This document shows positions 39,894 through 48,874 of a DNA stretch of 64,000 nt, piece by piece (position 1 is the stretch's first letter; each line of letters starts with the position of its first letter). A program made the translations under genes and the position numbers. The stretch covers positions 310,001 to 374,000 of the forward strand of contig REGQ01000058.1 in NCBI GenBank assembly GCA_004134985.1, read 5' to 3'. The stretch comes from Paenibacillaceae bacterium. GTDB taxonomy: Bacteria > Bacillota > Bacilli > Paenibacillales > Paenibacillaceae. The notes below the pieces were generated by a model that ran no database searches, was not told the origin of the DNA, and saw only the letters and a program-made list of their open reading frames with translations.

Positions 39894-41324
39894 ATGAATA
39901 AGAATGAATTATTTGAGATTGGTATAAAAAAACGTAGCGGCCAACTAAGTAAAACATGGAATGAAATAGCGGATATTTATACAGACGGTCTATTTACTGG
40001 AGAAGGTCTTCGATCTTGGATTAAAAGAGAAATTCCAAAACGAAAAGACGGAAATTCTTCATCGACATCTGACATCGATTCTAAGGTTCAAAATGATGAT
40101 ACATCACAATTAAATTATAAAGAGTCAACTGAAATACATAGGGATGGCAGTCAGAGTAGTAACAAGTTAATTCATCTTGCAACTCATCAGGAAAAAGACC
40201 CTCTATACCTCCTACAAGCACACGGTTACGATCCTGAGCAATGGGAGTTAATTACGTCTCGCTCATCAATTTGGTCTGGATACAGTAAACAAGACGGACA
40301 ATTTGAGCAGTATGCTTCTAAGATATCAGTAAAACCTAGAAAAGATGATCAAATTGAAGAGTCTGAAGAATTACGAGTTGCCAAACTGGAACTACAAAAG
40401 CAAAAATATCAACTCCAGGAACAACGCAGAGAGTACAACGCTCTAATCAAAACACAGGCTAAGTTTGAGCATTTAAAAGATGAAGTTGCGATTGCAATCA
40501 GCGACTTATCTAAAACAAAACCTCTCACATTTAAACCCTGGAACAATATAGCTTCCAATGTAAAGGCAAACGTCCTCTGGTCAGATTGGCATGTTGGACA
40601 AGAGTTTGAAAACAGTCTTAACTCCTATAGTATCGATATTTTCAAAAGTCGCTTGAGTAGTTTAGTTTCTCAAACCATTTATTATTGCGAGATTCACAGA
40701 GTTGACAATCTGACAATCGGTTGTCTAGGTGATCTGCTTGCAGGCTCCATTCACATTGCAAATCGAGTACAGTCTAGTGAAGATGTGATTAAACAGATCC
40801 AGATTGTGTGCGAAGCAATATCTGAAGCAATTGCTAAGCTTTCTTCGAATTTCAGGACGGTCAATTTTATTAACATTATTGGCAATCATGCTCGCTTACA
40901 AAGCAATAAAACTGAATCATTATTGAATGAAAATTTAGAAAAGTTGATTCCCTGGTACCTCGAAAGTCGTTTGAGTGATTTTGACAATGTGAAAATCCAA
41001 TCTGACACAGATGGCTATTTTGTTGATTATGATAATGATGGTGAGCATGTTTATGTACATGGTGATTTAGATCATGTGGCAAGTGCTGCAAAGTCCCTTC
41101 CTCAAGTGCTAGGATTTGTTCCTAAATACATATTCTCAGGTCATATTCATCATTATTCACTTAAAGAGCATGGTACAACAACAGTGATTTCCAATGGAAG
41201 TCTGATTGGCCCGGATGACTATGCCGTTGGAAAGCGATTCAGTGCAGAGTCAATGCAGCTCATGCATGTTTTTAACGAAGATAAAAAAATTGAGTACAGC
41301 ATCCCTATTTATTTAAAAGATTAG
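39894..41324 (+). CDS. yonJ: Metallophosphoesterase (YonJ-like, 476 aa)
   Basis: Calcineurin-like phosphoesterase with two-metal site motifs: DWHVGQ (DxH), GDLLAG (GDxxxG), GNHAR (GNHxx), HGDLDH, and GHIHH (GHxH). The N-terminal 200 residues hold a helix-turn-helix-like segment (SKTWNEIADIYTDG...LRSWIKRE) and a coiled coil (LELQKQKYQLQEQRREY). The HTH suggests it acts on phage or host DNA. The start is at ATG 39894, overlapping the end of yonK in the SPbeta order. Reaction and target are unproven. Confidence 0.8.
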   Translation: MNKNELFEIGIKKRSGQLSKTWNEIADIYTDGLFTGEGLRSWIKREIPKRKDGNSSSTSDIDSKVQNDDTSQLNYKESTEIHRDGSQSSNKLIHLATHQEKDPLYLLQAHGYDPEQWELITSRSSIWSGYSKQDGQFEQYASKISVKPRKDDQIEESEELRVAKLELQKQKYQLQEQRREYNALIKTQAKFEHLKDEVAIAISDLSKTKPLTFKPWNNIASNVKANVLWSDWHVGQEFENSLNSYSIDIFKSRLSSLVSQTIYYCEIHRVDNLTIGCLGDLLAGSIHIANRVQSSEDVIKQIQIVCEAISEAIAKLSSNFRTVNFINIIGNHARLQSNKTESLLNENLEKLIPWYLESRLSDFDNVKIQSDTDGYFVDYDNDGEHVYVHGDLDHVASAAKSLPQVLGFVPKYIFSGHIHHYSLKEHGTTTVISNGSLIGPDDYAVGKRFSAESMQLMHVFNEDKKIEYSIPIYLKD

Positions 41325-41358
41325 AGAAGAAAAAATTTTCGCATTTGCAGGTGAAACA

Positions 41359-42084
41359 ATGATTGAAGAAATGTTATATGGGATTATCTATAAAATTACT
41401 AATAAAATCAATAATAAATGTTATATCGGACTTACAAGAAAAACCCTAGGTGAACGTATTACGCAACATTTATATACTTGTAGAGCAAAGAAAAGAAAGA
41501 AACACAAAATACATTATGCTATCAATAAATATGGTGTTGATAATTTTTTATTTGAAGAGATTGATCAGGCATTTAGTCTAGATGAATTAAATAAAAAAGA
41601 AATTTTACATATTAAAACTCATGATTCTATTGCAAATGGATACAATATTCTCGAAGGTGGAGGAATAGATGGACATTTAATCTGGCTAGGCAGAACACAC
41701 TCTGAAGAAACAAAAAGAAAAATCTCGAAAGCTCATATGGGGAAAACTTTTTCTAAAGAAACAAGGTTAAAGATATCCAAAACGAGAAAAGATAGAAAAC
41801 TCGGTCAATTACCAGGTAAAGATCATCATAGTAGTGTAGAAATTGTACAGTTAGATAAGGATACATTAGAATTAATTGATATATATGATGCAGCGGCTCA
41901 AGCAGAAATTAAATATAGTAAAAACAAAACTCGTTCTGGAGCTATACATAATGTAGTTAGCAAAAATAAAAGCTCTCGTACAGCCTATGGATTTAAATGG
42001 TTAAAGAAGATCGACTATGATCAAATAAAGAATCATATTAATGAAAATTTATATCTTGAATTAGTAACCAAAATTCGTTCTTAA
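41359..42084 (+). CDS. GIY-YIG homing endonuclease with NUMOD domains (241 aa)
   Basis: Residues 1-95 are a GIY-YIG nuclease domain (YGIIYKITNKINNKCYIG at the start with a catalytic R in the LTRKTLGERI stretch). About 105-145 is a doubled NUMOD3 DNA-binding motif (HSEETKRKISKAH, FSKETRLKISKTR), and about 155-225 a NUMOD1-like region ending in GFKWLKK. The ATG has AGGTGAAAC before it. No group I intron core motif was seen around it, so it is most likely free-standing and may target a nearby site. Confidence 0.85.
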   Translation: MIEEMLYGIIYKITNKINNKCYIGLTRKTLGERITQHLYTCRAKKRKKHKIHYAINKYGVDNFLFEEIDQAFSLDELNKKEILHIKTHDSIANGYNILEGGGIDGHLIWLGRTHSEETKRKISKAHMGKTFSKETRLKISKTRKDRKLGQLPGKDHHSSVEIVQLDKDTLELIDIYDAAAQAEIKYSKNKTRSGAIHNVVSKNKSSRTAYGFKWLKKIDYDQIKNHINENLYLELVTKIRS

Positions 42085-42119
42085 TTATTTTATCGTATGT
42101 AGGTGCAGTTAAGAAAGGA

Positions 42120-42487
42120 CAAAGTTTTATATGGGACAGAGAATATGGCCTTACCGATATTCTCCATTCAACAATTGTAAAATAACGTTTTCCCCGTTAA
42201 GGGGCGCATTACAAACAAGGGTGAGACTGACACCTATTCAGTCATTTTTAGTCTTTCGCCATAAGACGCGAACGATACAATTGGTGTTTCGCCACCATAA
42301 GACGCGAGCTTTAAAATATATCGCGGAAGGGCAACTCGCGCGTACCCGCTTGGGGGCACCCACACCGATTGGGTGAAAAATAATTCCTTTCCTATCCCAC
42401 AGGGAGATGATCTCTGTCGCTGCCTTTATCCTTAACTTTAAGTCAAGTAAGACCTTTCAGCTAAACCGTAATCCGTTGTAATAGTTT
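42120..42487 (+). ncRNA. Densely structured RNA region upstream of a tRNA
   Basis: About 370 bases far more GC-rich than the surrounding phage DNA. Many short hairpins: AGAATAT/ATATTCT near 42141, CCCC-gtta-GGGG near 42192, GACTGA/TCAGTC near 42226, two tandem TTCGC-..-GCGA stems with the repeated phrase CATAAGACGCGA (about 42261 and 42297), a CGCG/CGCG stem near 42324, and CACCC/GGGTG near 42358. The frame at 42131-42376 is not protein-like. Large ornate phage RNAs (GOLLD, ROOL) are known to lie beside tRNAs, and this may be such an RNA; a packaging site is an alternative. Confidence 0.5.
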
Positions 42488-42562
42488 AGGTGTCCATGTT
42501 CCAAGGTTTGGCGATACGATCTCCAAAATCGCATGTGACAGGTTCAATTCCTGTGCCACCTG
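42488..42562 (+). tRNA. tRNA-Trp-like gene (anticodon CCA)
   Basis: Acceptor AGGTGTC / GCCACCT (one mismatch), anticodon arm CGAT-CTCCAAA-ATCG with anticodon CCA at loop positions 34-36, five-base variable loop, T arm ACAGG-TTCAATT-CCTGT fully paired, and a G discriminator. The D arm is poor (TGTT..GGCG), so it may be an unusual or decaying tRNA. It would read UGG. The two in-frame stop-codon cases in this window make a UGA-reading variant worth asking about. Confidence 0.55.
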
Positions 42563-42588
42563 TTTTTTATAGTTAGCGAGGTGACCAA

Positions 42589-42891
42589 ATGACTGAAAAA
42601 GAGAATTGGGATAGCGAATCAGACGACAATGAGTTTGGTGACACCTTTTTATCTGAGGAAGCTTCAGGCAATATAAATATGATTATCATCCCTGATTATA
42701 GTCACGATAAAGATGAGTTCATACATACGTGTTTGAGGGTGCTATCTAGATGTAAGACCAATGATGATGCCCTGGAGTTACTTAATAAATTTTATAATCA
42801 AATTCACATGATTGCGACTATCCAAGCTGAGTCTGAAGCAATCCAAGACAGAGCTGAAAATCTGCGTTTTCTAGTCGAAGAAATACTATGA
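42589..42891 (+). CDS. Small acidic hypothetical protein (100 aa)
   Basis: ATG after GCGAGGTGACCAA. Acidic N-terminus (SESDDNEFGDTFLSEE) and a helical C-terminal half (LRVLSRCKTNDDALELLNKFY). It lies just before the terminase genes, in the yonH/yonI position of SPbeta; identity not established. Confidence 0.65.
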   Translation: MTEKENWDSESDDNEFGDTFLSEEASGNINMIIIPDYSHDKDEFIHTCLRVLSRCKTNDDALELLNKFYNQIHMIATIQAESEAIQDRAENLRFLVEEIL

Positions 42892-42961
42892 AAATCTAAT
42901 TTTATCTATATTAAAATGCTTGAAACTTTCGGATTGAGGACATTGATCTTCAATCTCTTTG

Positions 42962-42981
42962 TTTTGTGCATTTGCACAAAA
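42962..42981. other. Perfect palindrome TTTTGTGCA-TT-TGCACAAAA
   Basis: Nine-base arms around TT, in the gap before the terminase small-subunit-like gene. Possibly a protein-binding site (packaging or late control). Confidence 0.5.
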
Positions 42982-43021
42982 TAACAAACAAGTTTAAATC
43001 TCTAAATTAATTTTAGTGATT

Positions 43022-43047
43022 ACAGGTGAACCTCTCCCTTCGCCTGT
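43022..43047 (+). terminator. Hairpin before the YonG-like gene
   Basis: ACAGGTGAA and TTCGCCTGT form a 9-bp stem (one G-T pair) with an 8-base loop, followed by TCTTGCTTTTG, a weak terminator-like tail. Confidence 0.5.
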
Positions 43048-43092
43048 TCTTGCTTTTGTTATTAAATAAATTATTTGGGAGATGAAGTACAA

Positions 43093-43983
43093 ATGAAGAA
43101 GAAAGAAGACATAATTAAAAAAAGATGTATTACATGCAATACTGAAAAAGTAGCAAATACTGCATTTTACATGTCCAACAACGATTTTCATAAGATTGAT
43201 AAGAGATTCCCAGTTTGTAAAGGATGCGTAAAAAAAACAATCGACTTTACAAATCTAAACACTCTATACGATATATTGCAACAGATGAACAGACCGTTTC
43301 TGATAGAAGTGTGGGAAGCAGCAATATCAGAAGCAGAAAGAAACGACAGGGAACTGTTCGGATTATACCTCAAGTCAGTTTTGCTCAACCACAAGAGTTT
43401 AAATTGGAATGATAGTGTTTTCGATAAAAATATAAGCGATATTCAGAAATCAGATGATTTTAATAAGAACACAGACATTAGCTTTACCGTGACAAGAGAA
43501 ATGATTATTAGATGGGGCTCAAACTATGAACCAGAAGATTACATGAACCTGGAGGACTTTTACACCAGGATGCAATTATCTAATAAAATTGAAACTCCGC
43601 AAGAAGAAGCTTATTTAAAAAAATTGGCAGTAATCTCATTAAAAATGGATAAAGAATTGGTTGCAGGCAAGTATTCACAAGTAAAACAGCTTGGAGATCT
43701 CTTTTCAAAATATATGGCTGACAGTAAATTTAGAGCGTCTGATAAAACAGATGCGGACAAATCTGGTGGCATTAGAAATTTTGGCACTATATATGCTGAA
43801 GTTGAAAAGGACAGTCATATTCCCCCTTGGGAAGAATTTAGACTTGTTAAAAACATTTCACAAGATTTGATTGATAAAACTATTATGCATATTGAAAACT
43901 TCACTCTAAGACTTAATAAAATTGAACGTATGACTACGCCTCCTGATGATACTCCGAAGCTTCAAGAGGAATTAGAACAATGA
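43093..43983 (+). CDS. yonG: Putative terminase small-subunit-like protein (YonG-like, 296 aa)
   Basis: The start is at ATG 43093, after GGGAGATGAAGTACAA. N-terminal zinc-binding cluster CITC...CKGCVKK, then helical domains. It overlaps the ATG of the large terminase by 4 bases, as small and large terminase genes often do, and its size and place match SPbeta YonG. The small-subunit role is inferred from position only. Confidence 0.6.
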   Translation: MKKKEDIIKKRCITCNTEKVANTAFYMSNNDFHKIDKRFPVCKGCVKKTIDFTNLNTLYDILQQMNRPFLIEVWEAAISEAERNDRELFGLYLKSVLLNHKSLNWNDSVFDKNISDIQKSDDFNKNTDISFTVTREMIIRWGSNYEPEDYMNLEDFYTRMQLSNKIETPQEEAYLKKLAVISLKMDKELVAGKYSQVKQLGDLFSKYMADSKFRASDKTDADKSGGIRNFGTIYAEVEKDSHIPPWEEFRLVKNISQDLIDKTIMHIENFTLRLNKIERMTTPPDDTPKLQEELEQ

Positions 43984-45728
43984 CTTCACATAAAAATTAT
44001 AGTCAAAAAATAAGAAGTGAACTAGATGCTCCTGCTTTTTCTTCCCCTGAATCTGTTGAGCGATTGAAGATTAACGATCAAATGATTAAAAGTTTTGATC
44101 AAGCAAAAGAAAAATGGAGGATGTATTGTAGCTATTTTCGTCATTATCCAGATCACTTTTTAGATTTCATTTCTGATCCTTCTTCTAAAATCAAACCATA
44201 TTTTTATCAACGAGTTTACTTGCGCATAATGCTCAGATATAGAAAAGTTTATTTAACCGCAACACGCGGCACATCAAAAAGCTATCTTCAAAATCTTGCA
44301 TACGTACTAAAATGTATTTTTTACCCGAAAACAAGACTGTTTATTTGTGCTCCAGGTAAAGAGCAGGCGACAAAAATCGTGGCAGAGAAACTAGATGAGA
44401 TTTTTGACCATTATCCTTTATTGAAAAATGAAGTTAAGGATATAAGTCTTCAAAAGGACTATATTCGCATTATTTTTCATAATGGATCAAGATATGATGT
44501 TGTACAAATGACTGATGCTGCTCGTGGTGGTCGTCGCTATGGTGGAGCAATCGAAGAAATAGCGGATAAAAAATTTAATGGGGACATTCTAAATTCAGTT
44601 GTTATTCCTTTAATGGCGAATAACAGATCATCAATGAATGGCAAAGTCGATCCACATGAGATTCATAAAAGCGAAATTTATATAACAACCGCAGGTACTC
44701 AACAACAATTTGCATTTGAAAAGCTACTTGAAGTTTATAAGGAAATGTTAGAAGGCAAGTCGGCATTCTGTATAGGAAATTCATACGAACTTCCTTGTGA
44801 TTACGATCAACTTGATATTGACTTTGTTGAAGCTCTCCGCGATTCACCAACGTATTCAATTATGGATTTCATGCGCGAGTACGAATCAATTTGGACAGGT
44901 TCTAGTTCTGATAGTCTTGTCTCAGATGACAAACTAAATAAAACGAGAGTTGTTGGTATTGCTGAATGGGAGCATTGCGGAGATGAAAATGTAATATATG
45001 TCCTCTCTTACGATGTAAGTAGAAACGAAGGAGATGAAAATGCCTTATCTTGCTTAGTGGTTTTTAAACTCACACCAAAGAGCAATGGAAACTATACGAA
45101 GGAAGTTGTTAACATCTTTTCTATGGAGGGGCAACATAGCACTTTACAAGCTAAATTTCTAAAAGAAAAAGTAAAAGAGTTCAAATCTAGGATTTTAGTG
45201 ATTGATGCAAATGGACTTGGTGTCTCAGTAGTTGACCAACTAGTATTAGACCTGAGTGATGGTAACCCCCCTTATGCAGTAGTAAATGATGATCGATATG
45301 ACAAATACAACACCGCGGAAAGTATCCCGATGGTTTTTGCTTTAAAATCACAAAATAAAGAAACACGAGAAAGTGATATGATAAATCATTTAATGCAAGT
45401 GTTTTCTAAAATGGACATAGGGCTACTTAAATCAGCTCATGAGGGAATTAAAGATTATGAGAAAAAACATAAGAAAGTTAAAAATTCAGAAGAACGCTCT
45501 ACTTTGGAAATTCCTTATGTTCTAACAGATATCTTATGTGAAGAGATAATGAATTTGAGATATAAACAAAATGGAAACGATACGAAGGTTGAACGAATAT
45601 CTACACGAATAAAAAAAGATAAGTATTCTGCTCTATTGTATGGTCTCTATTGGATATATTTAGAAGAACAGAAGAATAAAGTTATACCTCAAGATAATTC
45701 AAACTTCTTAGATTATCTTTATGTTTAA
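43980..45728 (+). CDS. yonF: Terminase large subunit (YonF-like)
   Basis: 582 aa. Packages DNA into proheads with ATP. Walker A is ATRGTSKS (94-101), Walker B region YGGAIEEIAD (about 183-192), and a C-terminal RNase H-like nuclease domain with acidic motifs SYDVSRNEGDE and LVIDANGLG. Directly followed by the portal gene. Belongs to the SPbeta-type terminases by gene order. Confidence 0.9.
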   Translation: MTSHKNYSQKIRSELDAPAFSSPESVERLKINDQMIKSFDQAKEKWRMYCSYFRHYPDHFLDFISDPSSKIKPYFYQRVYLRIMLRYRKVYLTATRGTSKSYLQNLAYVLKCIFYPKTRLFICAPGKEQATKIVAEKLDEIFDHYPLLKNEVKDISLQKDYIRIIFHNGSRYDVVQMTDAARGGRRYGGAIEEIADKKFNGDILNSVVIPLMANNRSSMNGKVDPHEIHKSEIYITTAGTQQQFAFEKLLEVYKEMLEGKSAFCIGNSYELPCDYDQLDIDFVEALRDSPTYSIMDFMREYESIWTGSSSDSLVSDDKLNKTRVVGIAEWEHCGDENVIYVLSYDVSRNEGDENALSCLVVFKLTPKSNGNYTKEVVNIFSMEGQHSTLQAKFLKEKVKEFKSRILVIDANGLGVSVVDQLVLDLSDGNPPYAVVNDDRYDKYNTAESIPMVFALKSQNKETRESDMINHLMQVFSKMDIGLLKSAHEGIKDYEKKHKKVKNSEERSTLEIPYVLTDILCEEIMNLRYKQNGNDTKVERISTRIKKDKYSALLYGLYWIYLEEQKNKVIPQDNSNFLDYLYV

Positions 45729-45746
45729 AGGAAAGTAGGTGAAAAT

Positions 45747-47288
45747 TTGTCGAGAAAAAACAAAAGAAAAGACAATCGCACTGCTCAAAATCAAATAGTT
45801 AATGATGTGAATAATACAGATGAAGATTTTAACTATTTTCTAAATTATTCAAAGGCCCTTTCAAGAGCCGTAAGAAATAGTCATTTCTTTGATCCATACT
45901 TGCAAAACCAAAATCTAAAGAGTATTAATATGAATCCAACAAAATACTCCAGAGAAGAGATTGATAAGCTAGTAGCCAATCCAGAAAGAAATGAAAAAGA
46001 ATTAAGGGAGCTATCAGAGTATATTCAAAACTCGATTATGCAGTTCAAGCGAATAGTCTATTTCTATGGTACTATCTTGACTTTTGATTTCTACCCTGAG
46101 CCAACTAATGCTGATGAAGAGGATATGAGGTCACCTGCTTTCAAAAAAAGCTATAAGAAAATGAACGATTGGCTTGATAAATTTAACCCAAGAAAACAAT
46201 TTTCAGACATTATGAGAGTGATAATGAGAACAGATGTCTCATTTCATTATCTTCGAGAAAGTAAAAATCACATATCACTTCAGGAGATGCCTTACGATTA
46301 CTGTAAGATAGTTGCAAAAACTGATCTAGGTTATCAGTACGCATTTAATATGGCATATTTCTTTCAAGACCAAAAAAGCCTAGATGGATTCGATCCAATA
46401 TTTAAGACATATTTCGAAAGTTACCAACAAACTAGTGAACATAAGAATGGAAACTCATACTGGATAATCCTAGACCCTCTGAAAGCTCCTGTCTTCAAGT
46501 TTGATGAGAATGTCGCAGGTATCGTCTCCCCTTTGCTTGGACTATTGGGAGACAGTATAGATATTGAAACTTATAAGGGCATTTACAAAACTAAATCAAA
46601 ACTAGATATTTTGAAGATAATCTTAAATAAAATACCTATGCACAATGATTCAAAAGGCGTACAGGCAAAAAATAACTTTTCTATTGATGCAGGAACAGCT
46701 GCTGAAGCATCTGCAAGAATGCAATTTAAAATAGAAGAAGCAAAAGTCTTGACTTCTCCATTCGAGACAAAAATACATGAGTTTGAACAGAAAAACAATA
46801 ATGAGGCTCAGAGAAGCGCTGGTAATGATACCTTTTTTGATAGTGCAGGAATAAATCCTACTATCTTCGGAAAAGAAACTTCAACATCGCCAGGGATTAA
46901 AGCTTCCATTCGTACTAGTGAAGCTTTTGTCAGACACATGTATTTTGTTTTTGAGAGATATATTAACGCATTACTGCGTCAAGTAACAGGCAGATATCGC
47001 TGGAAAATACATTTTGAAGGTACTGAATTTGATCGGGAAGAACGTTTTGAAAGAGCATTGAAAGGTGCTCAGTACGGATTGCCTATTTCATATGCTGTAG
47101 TCGCAAGAGGGTCAACGGTCGATGAGTTTGTGAATTTAACTAATTTTGAGAATGCTTTTGAATTAAAATCTAAACTCATTCCACTTGTATCTTCACATAC
47201 ACTTAATGGCAATGAAACTGGTAAGCCTGTTTCTAGTAATGTAAGTGAATCAGGAGAAAAAACAAGAGACTATGAAAGTAATGAGTAA
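45747..47288 (+). CDS. yonE: Portal protein (YonE-like, 513 aa)
   Basis: TTG start after GTAGGTGAAAAT. Forms the 12-fold ring through which DNA enters. Placement between terminase and protease/scaffold, length, and a helical C-terminal stem (RYINALLRQVTGRYRWKIH) fit an SPP1-like portal, as does the SPbeta yonE position. Confidence 0.8.
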   Translation: MSRKNKRKDNRTAQNQIVNDVNNTDEDFNYFLNYSKALSRAVRNSHFFDPYLQNQNLKSINMNPTKYSREEIDKLVANPERNEKELRELSEYIQNSIMQFKRIVYFYGTILTFDFYPEPTNADEEDMRSPAFKKSYKKMNDWLDKFNPRKQFSDIMRVIMRTDVSFHYLRESKNHISLQEMPYDYCKIVAKTDLGYQYAFNMAYFFQDQKSLDGFDPIFKTYFESYQQTSEHKNGNSYWIILDPLKAPVFKFDENVAGIVSPLLGLLGDSIDIETYKGIYKTKSKLDILKIILNKIPMHNDSKGVQAKNNFSIDAGTAAEASARMQFKIEEAKVLTSPFETKIHEFEQKNNNEAQRSAGNDTFFDSAGINPTIFGKETSTSPGIKASIRTSEAFVRHMYFVFERYINALLRQVTGRYRWKIHFEGTEFDREERFERALKGAQYGLPISYAVVARGSTVDEFVNLTNFENAFELKSKLIPLVSSHTLNGNETGKPVSSNVSESGEKTRDYESNE

Positions 47289-47313
47289 CCTGTAAAGGGG
47301 GTGAAAACAAGAA

Positions 47314-48855
47314 TTGAAGGTTAATACAAGCATACCTATTACTTTTGAAAAAACTGGTGACAGTGAAGATTCTAGATTTTCTTATGTGAAAGTTTTTATT
47401 GCTCACGAAGGATTGAACTTGAACAATAGTCACTTTTCCAAGGCTGTTCTTGATTCAATGTCAGACAGTTTGAGTGGTGTTCCTATTGTGGGTTATTTAG
47501 CAGACAACAATGGAAATAAAGATTTTAGCGGACACGAATCAAAGTTAACCATTACTGAGGACGGAATAGAATACACTTATCTTGGTCAGGCGTATGGCTT
47601 TATTCCGAACGATCACAACGCAAGATTTGAACTAAAAGCATGTGATGATGGCACTGAAAAGAACTATTTAGTTGCTGATGGAATCCTTTGGAACAAATTT
47701 GAAGATTGTAAAAAGATATTTGATAAGGATGGTATGCGATCTCAATCGATGGAGTTGTTACCTGAATCTGTTGAAGGAAGTTTTAGTGCCGATAAGACAT
47801 TTCATTTTACAAATGCCACTGTTGAAGCACTTTGTATTCTAGGTAAAGATGTTAAACCAGGTATGATGAATGCAACAATCGAAAAATACACATTTTCTTC
47901 ACTTAAAGAACAGATTACTAATCTTATGAGAGAATTTAATGTGAGCACTATTGTGAAAGTTGATGAAGATAACGACACAACAACTACCACAATTGAAGAC
48001 AATAAAAAAAATAAGGAGGATGAGGTCTTAGTAATGAAAACAAAAGCCGAGATTGCAACAAAATTTAGCCTGACTGTAAATCAGTTATCTGATGAACTCG
48101 AAAGAAAACTTCAAATCAAAAAATACTCAACCACAAATTGGTATGGAGAACAATATGAAGCTCCAAAGTATTACATGAGGGATTTTGATGATCAGTATGT
48201 TTATGCAATTGATCGTGAAAATGGATATGTAAACGTTAAAATTCCTTATTCTATGGATGGAGACAATGCTACATACTCTTTTGATGAAACAAAGAAAATC
48301 AAATATGTCCCCACTGATTGGGATGAAGGTACCGAAGATGTTTCAGAGAATTTCACATTGAAAGTCGTAGAAGAGGGCAAACTTCAGTTTTCACAAATCA
48401 AAGAAGAGAAAGAGCAGCTTGCTTCTAAGCTGCAAGAAAAAGTGGATTCCCTTTTATCACTCAATGAACAATTTTCTCAAATCAAACAAGAATTGACTGA
48501 TAAAGAAGCATTAATTAGCAGCAAAGATAGTGAGATCACTGCTTTAAAAGAGTTCAAAGAGTCTGTCGAAGTCAAGCAGCGTGATGAGAAAATTGAACAA
48601 ATTTTTGAGAAGTTCTCCAAACACTTGACATCTGATGAGGTAGATAACTTCAAAGGGAAAATTGACACATATAAATCAATCGAAGAGTTTGAAGTAGACG
48701 TCAAAGTGTTTGTGGCTGATAAAGTAACACTATTCATCAACAAAGAAACATCTACAAACTATAGTACTTTTAATATTAATACTAAAACAAACACAGAAAA
48801 TGAATCTGTTCCAAAAAATATTTGGGATAAGCTTGAAGAGAATACTAAAAATTAA
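47314..48855 (+). CDS. yonD: Prohead protease fused to scaffold (YonD-like, 513 aa)
   Basis: TTG start after GGGGGTGAAAACAAGAA. The N-terminal 200 residues look like a prohead protease domain (LSGVPIVGYLADNNG, GHESKLTITED...YTYLGQAYGFIP). The C-terminal half is a glutamate/lysine-rich coiled coil (KEEKEQLASKLQEKVDSLL) typical of scaffolds. An internal gene starts at 48034. Catalytic residues are not assigned. Confidence 0.75.
   Translation: MKVNTSIPITFEKTGDSEDSRFSYVKVFIAHEGLNLNNSHFSKAVLDSMSDSLSGVPIVGYLADNNGNKDFSGHESKLTITEDGIEYTYLGQAYGFIPNDHNARFELKACDDGTEKNYLVADGILWNKFEDCKKIFDKDGMRSQSMELLPESVEGSFSADKTFHFTNATVEALCILGKDVKPGMMNATIEKYTFSSLKEQITNLMREFNVSTIVKVDEDNDTTTTTIEDNKKNKEDEVLVMKTKAEIATKFSLTVNQLSDELERKLQIKKYSTTNWYGEQYEAPKYYMRDFDDQYVYAIDRENGYVNVKIPYSMDGDNATYSFDETKKIKYVPTDWDEGTEDVSENFTLKVVEEGKLQFSQIKEEKEQLASKLQEKVDSLLSLNEQFSQIKQELTDKEALISSKDSEITALKEFKESVEVKQRDEKIEQIFEKFSKHLTSDEVDNFKGKIDTYKSIEEFEVDVKVFVADKVTLFINKETSTNYSTFNINTKTNTENESVPKNIWDKLEENTKN
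48034..48855 (+). CDS. Nested scaffold protein start inside the protease gene (273 aa)
   Basis: In-frame ATG at 48034 with AAGGAGG and a second GAGG 8 bases before it, an unusually strong internal ribosome site. It would give a separate scaffold protein MKTKAEIATKFSLTV..., without the protease domain, as lambda Nu3 does within C. The upstream region is low-complexity threonine/asparagine (DTTTTTIEDNKKNK), a natural linker. Confidence 0.7.
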   Translation: MKTKAEIATKFSLTVNQLSDELERKLQIKKYSTTNWYGEQYEAPKYYMRDFDDQYVYAIDRENGYVNVKIPYSMDGDNATYSFDETKKIKYVPTDWDEGTEDVSENFTLKVVEEGKLQFSQIKEEKEQLASKLQEKVDSLLSLNEQFSQIKQELTDKEALISSKDSEITALKEFKESVEVKQRDEKIEQIFEKFSKHLTSDEVDNFKGKIDTYKSIEEFEVDVKVFVADKVTLFINKETSTNYSTFNINTKTNTENESVPKNIWDKLEENTKN

Positions 48856-48874
48856 TAAAAGGAGAGATTAATAA

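Noticed and set aside
41325-42130. Possible group I intron around the GIY-YIG gene
   Set aside because: No P7 (R/S) pair or P8 hairpin could be found, and the phosphoesterase upstream looks complete at its C-terminus.
42131-42376. 81-aa frame in the structured RNA region
   Set aside because: Its residues come from hairpin repeats (CATAAGACGCGA), the composition is unlike phage proteins and the ribosome site is 12 bases away; RNA structure explains the sequence better.
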